Source of the DNA: Nitrospinae bacterium RIFCSPLOWO2_12_FULL_45_22
GTDB taxonomy: Bacteria > 2-12-FULL-45-22
NCBI GenBank assembly: GCA_001803565.1
Contig: MHDQ01000028.1
Span: 1 to 11,076, forward strand
Reading direction: 5' to 3'
DNA: 11,076 nt
A program made the position numbers and the translations under genes. The notes beneath the pieces are model-generated. The model saw only the letters and a program-made list of their open reading frames with translations, did no database searches and was not told the origin of the DNA. How positions within the stretch are numbered: the first letter of the stretch is position 1; each line of letters opens with the position of its first letter. Below are positions 1 to 5,648 of this stretch, piece by piece.

Positions 1-85
1 GCCTTCACCGTTTTTCAGACCGCGTCCGCGCGGGATGAAAATACGGTGCGAGGCGTTGTTGGGACTCCTTCTTCCCTGGTTGTTC

Positions 86-316
86 TCATGCAACTTGGAC
101 AGGGGGAACTGCCCCGAGTTTCTTAAGCACGCAGGCGATGGCTTTGTTCTGACTCTTGGTTGAATCGAGCCATGTGTCGTAGAAGATCGCGTCGAATGGA
201 CACCATGTCGCCCACGATGCTGTGAACTCCCGTCCGTTCAATTTCCCCTCTGCATAGCCGATGGTCTCGCTCCCATCATGCCAGTGCTTTGTGATCTCAA
301 CCTTTGGCGCAGCCAT
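86..316 (-). CDS. Small hypothetical protein, 76 aa
   Basis: I do not recognise this protein. It is a short soluble polypeptide without a signal peptide or membrane segment, and is fairly rich in Trp (three near the middle and start) with a single Trp-Cys-Pro stretch at residues 38-40. The ATG at 316 is preceded on the minus strand by a strong Shine-Dalgarno sequence (AAAGGAGAG) at good spacing, the main reason to believe it is translated. Nothing recognisable lies upstream apart from an AT-rich spacer and the insertion sequence, which begins about 165 bp away and does not interrupt the gene. A cargo or accessory gene is possible, but this is inference. The function is unknown. Confidence 0.5.
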   Translation of the reverse strand: MAAPKVEITKHWHDGSETIGYAEGKLNGREFTASWATWCPFDAIFYDTWLDSTKSQNKAIACVLKKLGAVPPVQVA

Positions 317-482
317 GTCTCTCTCCTTTCATCTTCTCGTCCCAACAAATTATTCTATAGTTTCTTAATAACTCCGCACCTCAAGGGGTTCCTTCAGGGA
401 TCTATGCATTAATAAGTTATGTTGTCTATCCAGCCCATGGTCCCCTAACCTCTTAGATACCCCTTAAATCATTATAAAATAA
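317..482. other. AT-rich spacer left of the insertion sequence
   Basis: No gene is visible here. The stretch carries the ribosome binding site and presumably the promoter of the minus-strand small gene. Before the insertion it was contiguous with the sequence now starting at 1817, so it would have been part of the spacer between two divergent genes: the 76-aa gene and the integrase-like gene. No promoter with both good boxes could be picked out. Confidence 0.4.
474..482. repeat. Left copy of 9-bp target-site duplication
   Basis: ATAAAATAA, directly outside the left inverted end of the insertion sequence; identical to the copy at 1808-1816. Confidence 0.9.
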
Positions 483-497
483 CACTACTGTCCGATT
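483..497. repeat. Left terminal inverted repeat of the IS4-family element
   Basis: CACTACTGTCCGATT; matches the reverse complement of 1793-1807 at 14 of 15 positions, the first 12 without a mismatch. Confidence 0.9.
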
Positions 498-624
498 GTT
501 TGATTCGGATTCTGTTGTAACCAGTTTAAATTCAATGCTTTGCGAGCTAAAATGACTTTTATCGATTTCAAATCTCAAGTAAACTATGGCCATTCCGCTT
601 TGAAGAAGGAGAAAGGAGTGGCCA

Positions 625-1794
625 ATGAATACTATGACAACGGTCTTTGCTCAACTGATGTATTTCCTGCCAATGTACGAGCTCCGCAAGTGTGTTCAGA
701 GATACGGCGGCAATTACAAAGTGCGAAGCTTTTCATGTCTGGACCAGTTCCTTTGCATGGCATTTGCTCAACTGAGTTATCGCGAAAGCCTCCGCGATAT
801 CGAAGCATGTCTACGTTCCCGACAGACAAAGCTCTACCACATGGGCATTCATGGAAAAGTCTCTCGGAGCACACTCGCGGATGCCAATGAGAACAGAGAT
901 TGGCGTATCTATGCGGATTTCGCTCAAGTGCTGATTCATATAGCCAGGAGTCTCTACGTCAACGACAAGTTCGGGGTGGAACTGGATCAGACGGTTTACG
1001 CCTTGGATTCCACAACCATCGACCTGTGCCTTTCGCTATTCCCATGGGCGAGGTTCCGAAAGTACAAAGGGGCGATCAAACTGCACACACTGTTGGATCT
1101 GTGCGGCAATATTCCTTCGTTTATCAGAATCACAGAAGGGAAAGTTCACGATGTAAACATCCTCGACGAGTTGGTTCCGGAGCCAGGATCGTTCTATGTA
1201 ATGGACCGCGGCTATCTCGACTTTGCCCGTCTTCAAACCTTGGCACAGTCTCTGGCTTTTTTTGTCACCCGCGCCAAAACCAATCTCCAGTTTCGCAGAC
1301 TGTATTCCCATCCTGTCGAGAAGTCCACTGGTCTGAGATGCGATCAGACAATCGTCTTGACGGGCGTTCATACTTCGAAAGACTATCCGGAGAAGCTTCG
1401 GCGTATCCGGTATTTCGATATAGAGAACCAAAACAATCTGACCTTCTTGACCAACAACTTCGTGCTTCCGGCACTCACAATTGCGCAGCTGTACAAATGT
1501 CGCTGGCAGGTGGAATTGTTCTTCAAGTGGATCAAGCAGCACCTCAGAATCAAGGCCTTCTACGGCACATCCGAGAATGCGGTGAAGACTCAAATATGGA
1601 TCGCCATTTCGGTGTATGTGCTCGTCGCCATTGTCAAAAAGCAGCTTCATCTGGGCCTCAATCTCTACACAATTCTACAGATTTTGAGCGTGACCGTTTT
1701 CGAGAAAACCCCTATATTACAAGTACTTACGGAGTTAAATTACAAAGAGCCAGGGGGCGAACGTTATAAACAACTGACATTATTCGATTTATAA
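625..1794 (+). CDS. IS4-family DDE transposase, 389 aa
   Basis: This enzyme would cut and join the ends of the surrounding insertion sequence. The N-terminal part (about residues 1-110) looks like the DUF4372-type DNA-binding region of IS4-family transposases, with the stretch FAQLSYRESLRDIE at 47-60. The RNase H-like catalytic core follows. I place the acidic triad at D128 (in ALDST), D194 (in VMDRGY) and E297. E297 lies in a perfect Y-(2)-R-(3)-E-(6)-K signature (Y290, R293, E297, K304), diagnostic of the IS4 family. Length is normal for the family and no frameshift is seen. The ATG at 625 has AAAGGAG a few bases upstream. The stop lies 13 bp inside the right end of the element. It is most like the ISPepr1/IS4Sa subgroup, though that assignment is from memory of the N-terminal motif. 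Confidence 0.95.
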   Translation: MNTMTTVFAQLMYFLPMYELRKCVQRYGGNYKVRSFSCLDQFLCMAFAQLSYRESLRDIEACLRSRQTKLYHMGIHGKVSRSTLADANENRDWRIYADFAQVLIHIARSLYVNDKFGVELDQTVYALDSTTIDLCLSLFPWARFRKYKGAIKLHTLLDLCGNIPSFIRITEGKVHDVNILDELVPEPGSFYVMDRGYLDFARLQTLAQSLAFFVTRAKTNLQFRRLYSHPVEKSTGLRCDQTIVLTGVHTSKDYPEKLRRIRYFDIENQNNLTFLTNNFVLPALTIAQLYKCRWQVELFFKWIKQHLRIKAFYGTSENAVKTQIWIAISVYVLVAIVKKQLHLGLNLYTILQILSVTVFEKTPILQVLTELNYKEPGGERYKQLTLFDL

Positions 1795-1807
1795 CCGGAC
1801 AGTAGTG
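1793..1807. repeat. Right terminal inverted repeat of the IS4-family element
   Basis: Reads AACCGGACAGTAGTG on the plus strand; reverse complement matches the left end at 14 of 15 positions. It overlaps the last bases of the transposase stop codon. Confidence 0.9.
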
Positions 1808-1816
1808 ATAAAATAA
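1808..1816. repeat. Right copy of 9-bp target-site duplication
   Basis: ATAAAATAA, directly outside the right inverted end; identical to 474-482. Confidence 0.9.
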
Positions 1817-1916
1817 CAATAATCTCGTGACAGATTTTTTGCAACAACATATTTCAATCTTTCTGTATAACATGTCATTTTTAAGATTATATTATATAGA
1901 GATAGGAGAATCCTAC

Positions 1917-2535
1917 ATGCTGGCTATCCCTTCCGCATTACAGGCACAATTTGAAGAATATTTACGAAATAAGGCAATTCCAAACAGCTTGCAAGGGGCG
2001 TATAAAAAATGGCTGCGCTATTACCTGGACTTTTGTCAGAAGTATCACTTCCCTCCTATACATAAAGAGAGTCTCCCTCCCTTTATTCGCAAATTGTAGG
2101 AAAAGAAGCAGACGAAGGTTCAACAAGAGCAGGCCGTAATGGCGATAACGTTGTATTACGAAGTTCTTACCGCAAAGGTGTGTCCTCCCCAACAAAGAAC
2201 CTATGCCCCAACCCACCAGTCCTCCGAGATACGCCCCTTTCAACGACGTAAAACACTTTTCTATCCAAGGAGGATACGGCCAGGCCGATTCAATATGAAA
2301 AGGTCATACCGCCTATTTCTCATGATTCCGCCCCATCATCAAGTGTGTATGGCTCCTCACACGCCGTTAGCCAGTCAGGTAAGACTTCTGTTGAACCGCA
2401 AAACGTGATCGATTCTACCCCTCTTCAAACAAAACGAGGAAACGGGGCTTCCTGGAATGCGGAATACTCCCGGCTGGCGGATGAAATCCATGTACGGCAT
2501 TATTCTTCCAAAACTCTCCAGACCTATAGAGGTGT
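1917..2535 (+). pseudogene. Remnant of an integron-integrase-like tyrosine recombinase
   Basis: The gene starts at ATG 1917 after TAGGAG. Its first 60 codons contain YKKWLRYYLDFCQKYHF followed by SLPPFIRKL, resembling the SAM-like core-binding domain of phage and integron integrases. An in-frame TAG at 2097-2099 interrupts the ORF, most simply a CAG-to-TAG change, because the same frame continues with EKKQTKVQQEQAVMAITLYYE. That frame closes at 2408. A second frame (from about 2345) carries the next family-like segment, YSRLADEIHVRHYSSKTLQTYRG, which aligns with the start of the core-binding domain in IntI proteins (LHYSLRTEQAYVNWV). There is therefore at least one nonsense mutation and one frameshift. 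The sequence ends near 2535 where the PIN gene begins. The catalytic domain with the R-H-R-Y residues is absent. It cannot make an active recombinase. Confidence 0.78.
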
Positions 2536-2829
2536 AAATTGACTCTGTCTGATTGCCCATTCCATAATTTGCCTGTAAGCCTGAAGAACATCTTCTTCCT
2601 CCGTTTGTTCAAACCAGGTATGAAAATGATTGTTTGCCCAGTCTTTTAGCGCATCTTTGCCTTTGTCTATCTCCGCTTTCACTCGATCTATACTGCATAT
2701 GGCGCCGTTCTGTGCGTGTTGGATCAAGGCTTGCCAAAAACCCGGTGCAAGGTCGAATGCATAGTAACGCTTTGCTGCCTCAATAAAAACATTGGCATCC
2801 AGAACATAACGGAAAAGAAGATCTGTCAT
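2524..2829 (-). pseudogene. C-terminally truncated PIN-domain protein, DUF4411 type
   Basis: The start resembles PIN-domain ribonucleases of the DUF4411 group: FRYVLDANVFIEAAKRYYAF, with the first metal-binding acid at D11, and a second acid in KAEIDKG at E53. In this family the protein usually runs to about 160 residues, with the remaining active-site acids after a conserved QFTP segment. Here it ends at QFTPL followed by a stop (residue 101), so the C-terminal third and its catalytic acids are missing. The ATG at 2829 overlaps the TGA of the ImmA/IrrE gene (ATGA), as expected for a co-translated toxin-antitoxin-like pair. The truncation point coincides with the broken end of the integrase gene arriving from the other side. 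It is probably inactive as a nuclease, though it is still an open reading frame. Confidence 0.75.
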
Positions 2830-3962
2830 GGAAGTTCTACCCAGAGATGCCTGGCATATTGCTCAAAAGTTTTGCCGTAAAGACCTGTCAGTCGGTAAGC
2901 GCCACGATAGAGTAACTTGCCTTCTCGAACAGCACGGATGACGGCCCCAGCAAAGCGTCTTCCGAGGCGCAGAGTTTGTGTAGCATAGAAGTCTCCTCCT
3001 TTTTGCCGTATAGGCTCTCGTTGCGGATAGTTCTGATAGAACTCAAGAAATTCACTCTTTCTAATCAGTTGTAAATCGAGTGCCCTACGAGCAGCCACCA
3101 GCTCGCTAACCTTGAAACGGCGGGCAATGGCCTGGAAGGGCTCCGGCTCTCGGCTGATGGATGGCCATATCTCATGTAACTCGACCGATGGAACCAGGAA
3201 TTCTGCCGCAATCCGGTCGCATACTTGTTCGGTCTCGTTGTCAGCCGGCTTGAGTTCACGCAAGTCAAAGGCCGCACTGCTGCCCAGCCAAACATGTGCT
3301 AACTCGTGCGCCAAAGTAAACATTTGCGCCGCCCGAGCATCTGCACCATTGATAAAGATCAGCGGCGCATATTCGTCCACCAAGACAAAACCACGAAATT
3401 CCTTTACATCCAGTTTGCGATGGTTGTTGTTGCCGACAACGCTATTGACCCCGACGATAATGCCTACTTCCTCGGCGCTATTCCGCAAGGATTTAAGCGC
3501 CTCGCTCCAGGTGGGCTGCGTGTCCGCCCATCCTTCCTCAAGACCCAGGGTGCGCCTTATCTTATCTGCGACGCGCTGCGGTTCATCTGTAATTCGTACG
3601 GACCTGACAAAGTCCAGTGGTTCGTCCCCCTCCTCTATCAAGTATTCGCGCACCCAATCTTGCCGGCGCTGCATCATCTGGACGATTTCAAGAAGGTCAG
3701 CGCTCGGCCGGCGATACCGCTCATCGCCAAGTGTGCGGAAATAAGGGATGGGGAGTTTTTCTTCTGGTGGTTCAGAAAGGAATAAGTATCCCAAAGGGGT
3801 TGAGGTCGCCTTTGCAAATGCCTGAAGTTGACGCAGTGTGGGCAGACTCCGACCTTCAAGCCACTCCATCAGTTTTGGGAACTTCCTTCTTACGACCTCG
3901 GGCTTTCTTGCACGCTCTAATCCCCAGCGAAGGGTAGACGCAGAGACATTAACCCTGGTCAT
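2826..3962 (-). CDS. HTH plus ImmA/IrrE-family zinc metallopeptidase, 378 aa
   Basis: This protein combines an N-terminal region like an XRE-type helix-turn-helix (about residues 5-60, including the STPLGYLFL motif common in these proteins) with a ZnMc-type ImmA/IrrE peptidase domain. The zinc site is plain: HELAH at 219-223, with a likely third ligand in the acidic helix ETEQVCDRIAAEFLVP (243-258). Family members cleave or bind repressors and antitoxins, or regulate the PIN-type partner encoded next to them. Length is normal for the long XRE-ImmA group. The ATG at 3962 follows AGAAGGGG, and an in-frame TGA a short way upstream rules out a much longer N-terminus. It overlaps the PIN gene by ATGA downstream and a 17-codon ORF upstream. 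It is the only intact gene of the block, and its codons are visibly more GC-rich than those of dprA and topA, consistent with transfer. Confidence 0.88.
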   Translation of the reverse strand: MTRVNVSASTLRWGLERARKPEVVRRKFPKLMEWLEGRSLPTLRQLQAFAKATSTPLGYLFLSEPPEEKLPIPYFRTLGDERYRRPSADLLEIVQMMQRRQDWVREYLIEEGDEPLDFVRSVRITDEPQRVADKIRRTLGLEEGWADTQPTWSEALKSLRNSAEEVGIIVGVNSVVGNNNHRKLDVKEFRGFVLVDEYAPLIFINGADARAAQMFTLAHELAHVWLGSSAAFDLRELKPADNETEQVCDRIAAEFLVPSVELHEIWPSISREPEPFQAIARRFKVSELVAARRALDLQLIRKSEFLEFYQNYPQREPIRQKGGDFYATQTLRLGRRFAGAVIRAVREGKLLYRGAYRLTGLYGKTFEQYARHLWVELP

Positions 3963-4012
3963 GCCAATACCCCTTCTCTTAATATTGATTCAAACTCGCA
4001 CCACTCACTCAT
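3959..4012 (-). other. 17-codon bridging ORF, possible hsdS start relic
   Basis: ATG at 4012 lies inside the last codons of the hsdM relic, and its TGA (3961-3959) overlaps the ATG of the ImmA/IrrE gene. The peptide begins MSEWCEFES and ends ILREGVLA. MSEW is a common beginning for HsdS specificity subunits, and hsdS usually follows hsdM, so this may be hsdS reduced to its two ends by an internal deletion. The start-stop overlaps would also let it pass ribosomes to the next gene. Both readings are inference from 17 codons and position. Confidence 0.3.
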
Positions 4013-4228
4013 CATACTCCAGATCCTCCAGACTCTTCCAGATCGCTTCATCCAGTCGGCGCGCCTCAGCGCCTACGTAGCGGCCGGGGGTGAGCTCGCG
4101 ATAGACGCAATCCACCATACGCCCTGGTTTACGGGCGTCAATGAAGAGCGCCTCGCCACGTTGGTCGCGGAACCGACCGTGGCACCGGTGGTGTTCGCCG
4201 TCTTCGAGTTGTTCTTTCGCTTTGCCAA
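4005..4228 (-). pseudogene. hsdM: hsdM relic (type I restriction-modification methylase), deleted internally
   Basis: Two pieces in different frames match HsdM. From 4228 a frame opening TTG (preceded by GGGGAGG at 6 bases, in context ATTG, so perhaps ATG with one inserted T) gives [18 protein letters not shown], a typical HsdM N-terminus. From about 4175 another frame gives [18 protein letters not shown] followed by RMVD, which in normal HsdM lies near residue 400. About 45 residues are then missing before [10 protein letters not shown], and about 25-30 more before [17 protein letters not shown] and the stop at 4005. The methylase core with the NPPF and S-adenosylmethionine motifs is gone. 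The two later joints keep frame; the first does not. It can encode no working methylase. Downstream overlaps with the next ORFs preserve the original operon order. Confidence 0.75.
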
Positions 4229-4232
4229 TGCC

Positions 4233-4262
4233 TACCTCCCCAGACGATCGTGCATGGAGGTA
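4233..4262. repeat. 7-bp inverted repeat at the hsdM ribosome binding site
   Basis: TACCTCC at 4233-4239 pairs perfectly with GGAGGTA at 4256-4262 across a 16-base loop. On the minus strand this would fold the Shine-Dalgarno sequence of the hsdM relic into a stem. Whether it ever controlled translation is inference. Confidence 0.35.
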
Positions 4263-4386
4263 TTCCAGGGGCGTCTAAAATTTACTTTTAAACTCATTCT
4301 ATCTTTAGCCGAATTGTAATAGTGAAATAACCCTAATGTCAATATTTTTAGAGATATTTTAATGAGAATAGGCAAAATAATTCGGC

Positions 4387-4410
4387 ATAATGATAAATAT
4401 TTATGATTAT
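4387..4410. promoter_or_regulatory. 24-bp near-perfect palindrome, possible operator
   Basis: The central ATAAATATTTAT (4393-4404) is a perfect palindrome. It is flanked by G on each side (a mismatch) and then ATAAT at 4387-4391 and ATTAT at 4406-4410, which pair again. It lies 27 bp upstream of the -35 box of the dprA promoter, in the spacer between the divergent hsdM relic and dprA. No known operator is recognised and AT-rich DNA yields palindromes easily, so the role is speculative. Confidence 0.35.
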
Positions 4411-4437
4411 TCGGAATCAGCAATGCCAGAAAATGCC

Positions 4438-4465
4438 TTGACTAGCCCGGATCAAAAGTTATAAT
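4438..4465 (+). promoter_or_regulatory. Sigma-70-type promoter for dprA-topA
   Basis: TTGACT at 4438-4443 and TATAAT at 4460-4465 are separated by 16 bases, close to the vegetative consensus. The start codon of dprA is 70 bp downstream of the -10 box. A second TATAAT at 4510-4515 lacks a convincing -35 box; it would give a start so close to the ATG that the message would have almost no leader. Confidence 0.55.
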
Positions 4466-4535
4466 TTATTTCCTCTTAATAGGATGGGATACTTTCCCTA
4501 ATTTTGGCTTATAATGGAACATATTTACTATATTT

Positions 4536-5648
4536 ATGGATGATAAAGCCGATAAAGCGTATTGGGTAGCCCTTAATCTTATCCCGGGCATTGGCCAAAT
4601 CTTATCCCATAGGTTACTGGAGCATTTTGGTGACCCGAAGAGAATTTTTGCTGTCTCAGCTAAAGAGTTGTCCCGGATAGAGGGTATAGGAGCGAAATTA
4701 GCTCAGGAGATCGTTTCCTTTAGGTGGGAGGAGACCGTAGCTAACGAACTAAAACAATTAGAAAAGCGGGATATAAATATCCTGACGATAAAGGATGAGA
4801 ACTATCCCCAACTCCTCAGGGCGATTCCGACCCCCCCTCTCCTCCTCTATGTCCTGGGGGATATCAGAGAAAGGGATGAGGTAGCCCTGGCAATAGTAGG
4901 CTCAAGATCACCTACTCCTTATGGTAAATGGGCCGTAGATGGCTTGGCTCGGGCCCTGGCTGAGGTAGGGTTTACTATAGTAAGTGGTATGGCCCGGGGG
5001 ATTGATAGTATTGCTCATCGAGCGGCTTTGGCTGTAGGTGGTAGAACTATTGCGGTATTAGGGTGCGGACTAGGAATTATCTATCCCCCAGAAAACCAAA
5101 CCCTGATGCAAAAGATCCCCCACTCAGGGGCAGTAGTATCAGAATTCCCTCTATTCACTAAACCAGAAAAGCTTAATTTCCCTATCCGGAATCGCCTCAT
5201 CAGTGGCCTGAGCTTAGGGGTCATGGTAATAGAGGCAGCGGCTAATAGTGGCTCATTAATAACCGCAAGCCATGCCCTGGAACAGAGCCGAGAGGTATTT
5301 GCGGTACCAGGGAATATCCAATCTCCTAAAAGCAAAGGGACTAATGGGCTTATCAAAAAAGGAGCCAAGCTGGTTGAAGGTATAGAAGACGTCTTAGAGG
5401 AATTACCTATTACGGTTAAGGAAAGATTAAAGGGGACAAAACCCTTATCGGACGAGGAAACAACCGAGGGATTAGACCCCGAAGAGAAACTGATCTTTTC
5501 CTTAATTACTACCGAAGGAGAGGATATAGATTATCTGGTAAATCAGAGCCAACTACCGGCCAGTCGTATCGCCAGCACCCTCATAATGTTAGAACTTAAA
5601 GGTCTAATACGACAGGCCATGGGAAAGGTCTTTCGTAGAAAGGAATAA
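4536..5648 (+). CDS. dprA: DNA-processing protein DprA (Smf), 370 aa
   Basis: DprA binds incoming single-stranded DNA and loads RecA during natural transformation; many non-competent bacteria also keep it. The N-terminus has the helix-hairpin-helix region (LNLIPGIG at 13-20, RIEGIGAKLA at 47-56). The Rossmann-like core carries the family motifs VGSRSPTPYG (121-130), SGMARGID (150-157), FPIRNR (215-220), GSLITA (239-244) and PGN (258-260). A C-terminal winged-helix region (about 305-370) follows, with EEKLIFSLI and SRIASTLIMLELKGLI. The length is normal and the gene appears intact. The ATG at 4536 has no obvious Shine-Dalgarno sequence, unlike topA, so initiation may be weak or nearly leaderless; the N-terminus still matches the family. 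Its TAA shares one base with the topA ATG (TAATG), giving tight coupling. Confidence 0.96.
   Translation: MDDKADKAYWVALNLIPGIGQILSHRLLEHFGDPKRIFAVSAKELSRIEGIGAKLAQEIVSFRWEETVANELKQLEKRDINILTIKDENYPQLLRAIPTPPLLLYVLGDIRERDEVALAIVGSRSPTPYGKWAVDGLARALAEVGFTIVSGMARGIDSIAHRAALAVGGRTIAVLGCGLGIIYPPENQTLMQKIPHSGAVVSEFPLFTKPEKLNFPIRNRLISGLSLGVMVIEAAANSGSLITASHALEQSREVFAVPGNIQSPKSKGTNGLIKKGAKLVEGIEDVLEELPITVKERLKGTKPLSDEETTEGLDPEEKLIFSLITTEGEDIDYLVNQSQLPASRIASTLIMLELKGLIRQAMGKVFRRKE

Larger units (their letters stand above)
483..1807 (+). mobile_element. Complete IS4-family insertion sequence, about 1325 bp
   Basis: The element is bounded by inverted ends. The left end reads CACTACTGTCCGATT from 483 and the right end, read inward on the other strand from 1807, CACTACTGTCCGGTT: 12 identical bases, then 14 of 15. 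Immediately outside each end lies the same 9-bp word, ATAAAATAA (474-482 and 1808-1816), a target-site duplication of a size usual for parts of the IS4 family. One intact transposase gene fills the interior. Matching ends, an exact duplication and an undamaged transposase point to a fairly recent insertion. It sits about 100 bp upstream of the start of the integrase remnant and breaks no recognisable ORF. Confidence 0.93.

Noticed and set aside
1-85. Possible gene end at the left window edge
   Set aside because: One frame on each strand is open, but 85 bases without recognisable motif or start cannot support a call.
900-1769. 289-codon plus-strand ORF within the insertion sequence
   Set aside because: It is another frame of the transposase gene, lacks family features, and its composition follows the shadow of the DDE protein, whose catalytic signature is complete.
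3112-3785. Long plus-strand ORFs (210 and 159 codons) opposite the ImmA/IrrE gene
   Set aside because: They are antisense frames of a gene with a clear HELAH zinc site and HTH; the translated sequences are Ser/Arg-rich and unlike proteins.
4316-4342. TTGACA on the minus strand as the hsdM promoter
   Set aside because: The -35 box is perfect but the best -10 candidate (TATTAC) lies at 15 bp spacing and matches poorly, so it is not reported as a feature.
4232-4423. 63-codon minus-strand ORF upstream of the hsdM relic
   Set aside because: It runs from AT-rich spacer into the hsdM upstream region, has no convincing ribosome binding site and resembles no known protein; it overlaps the hsdM Shine-Dalgarno sequence.
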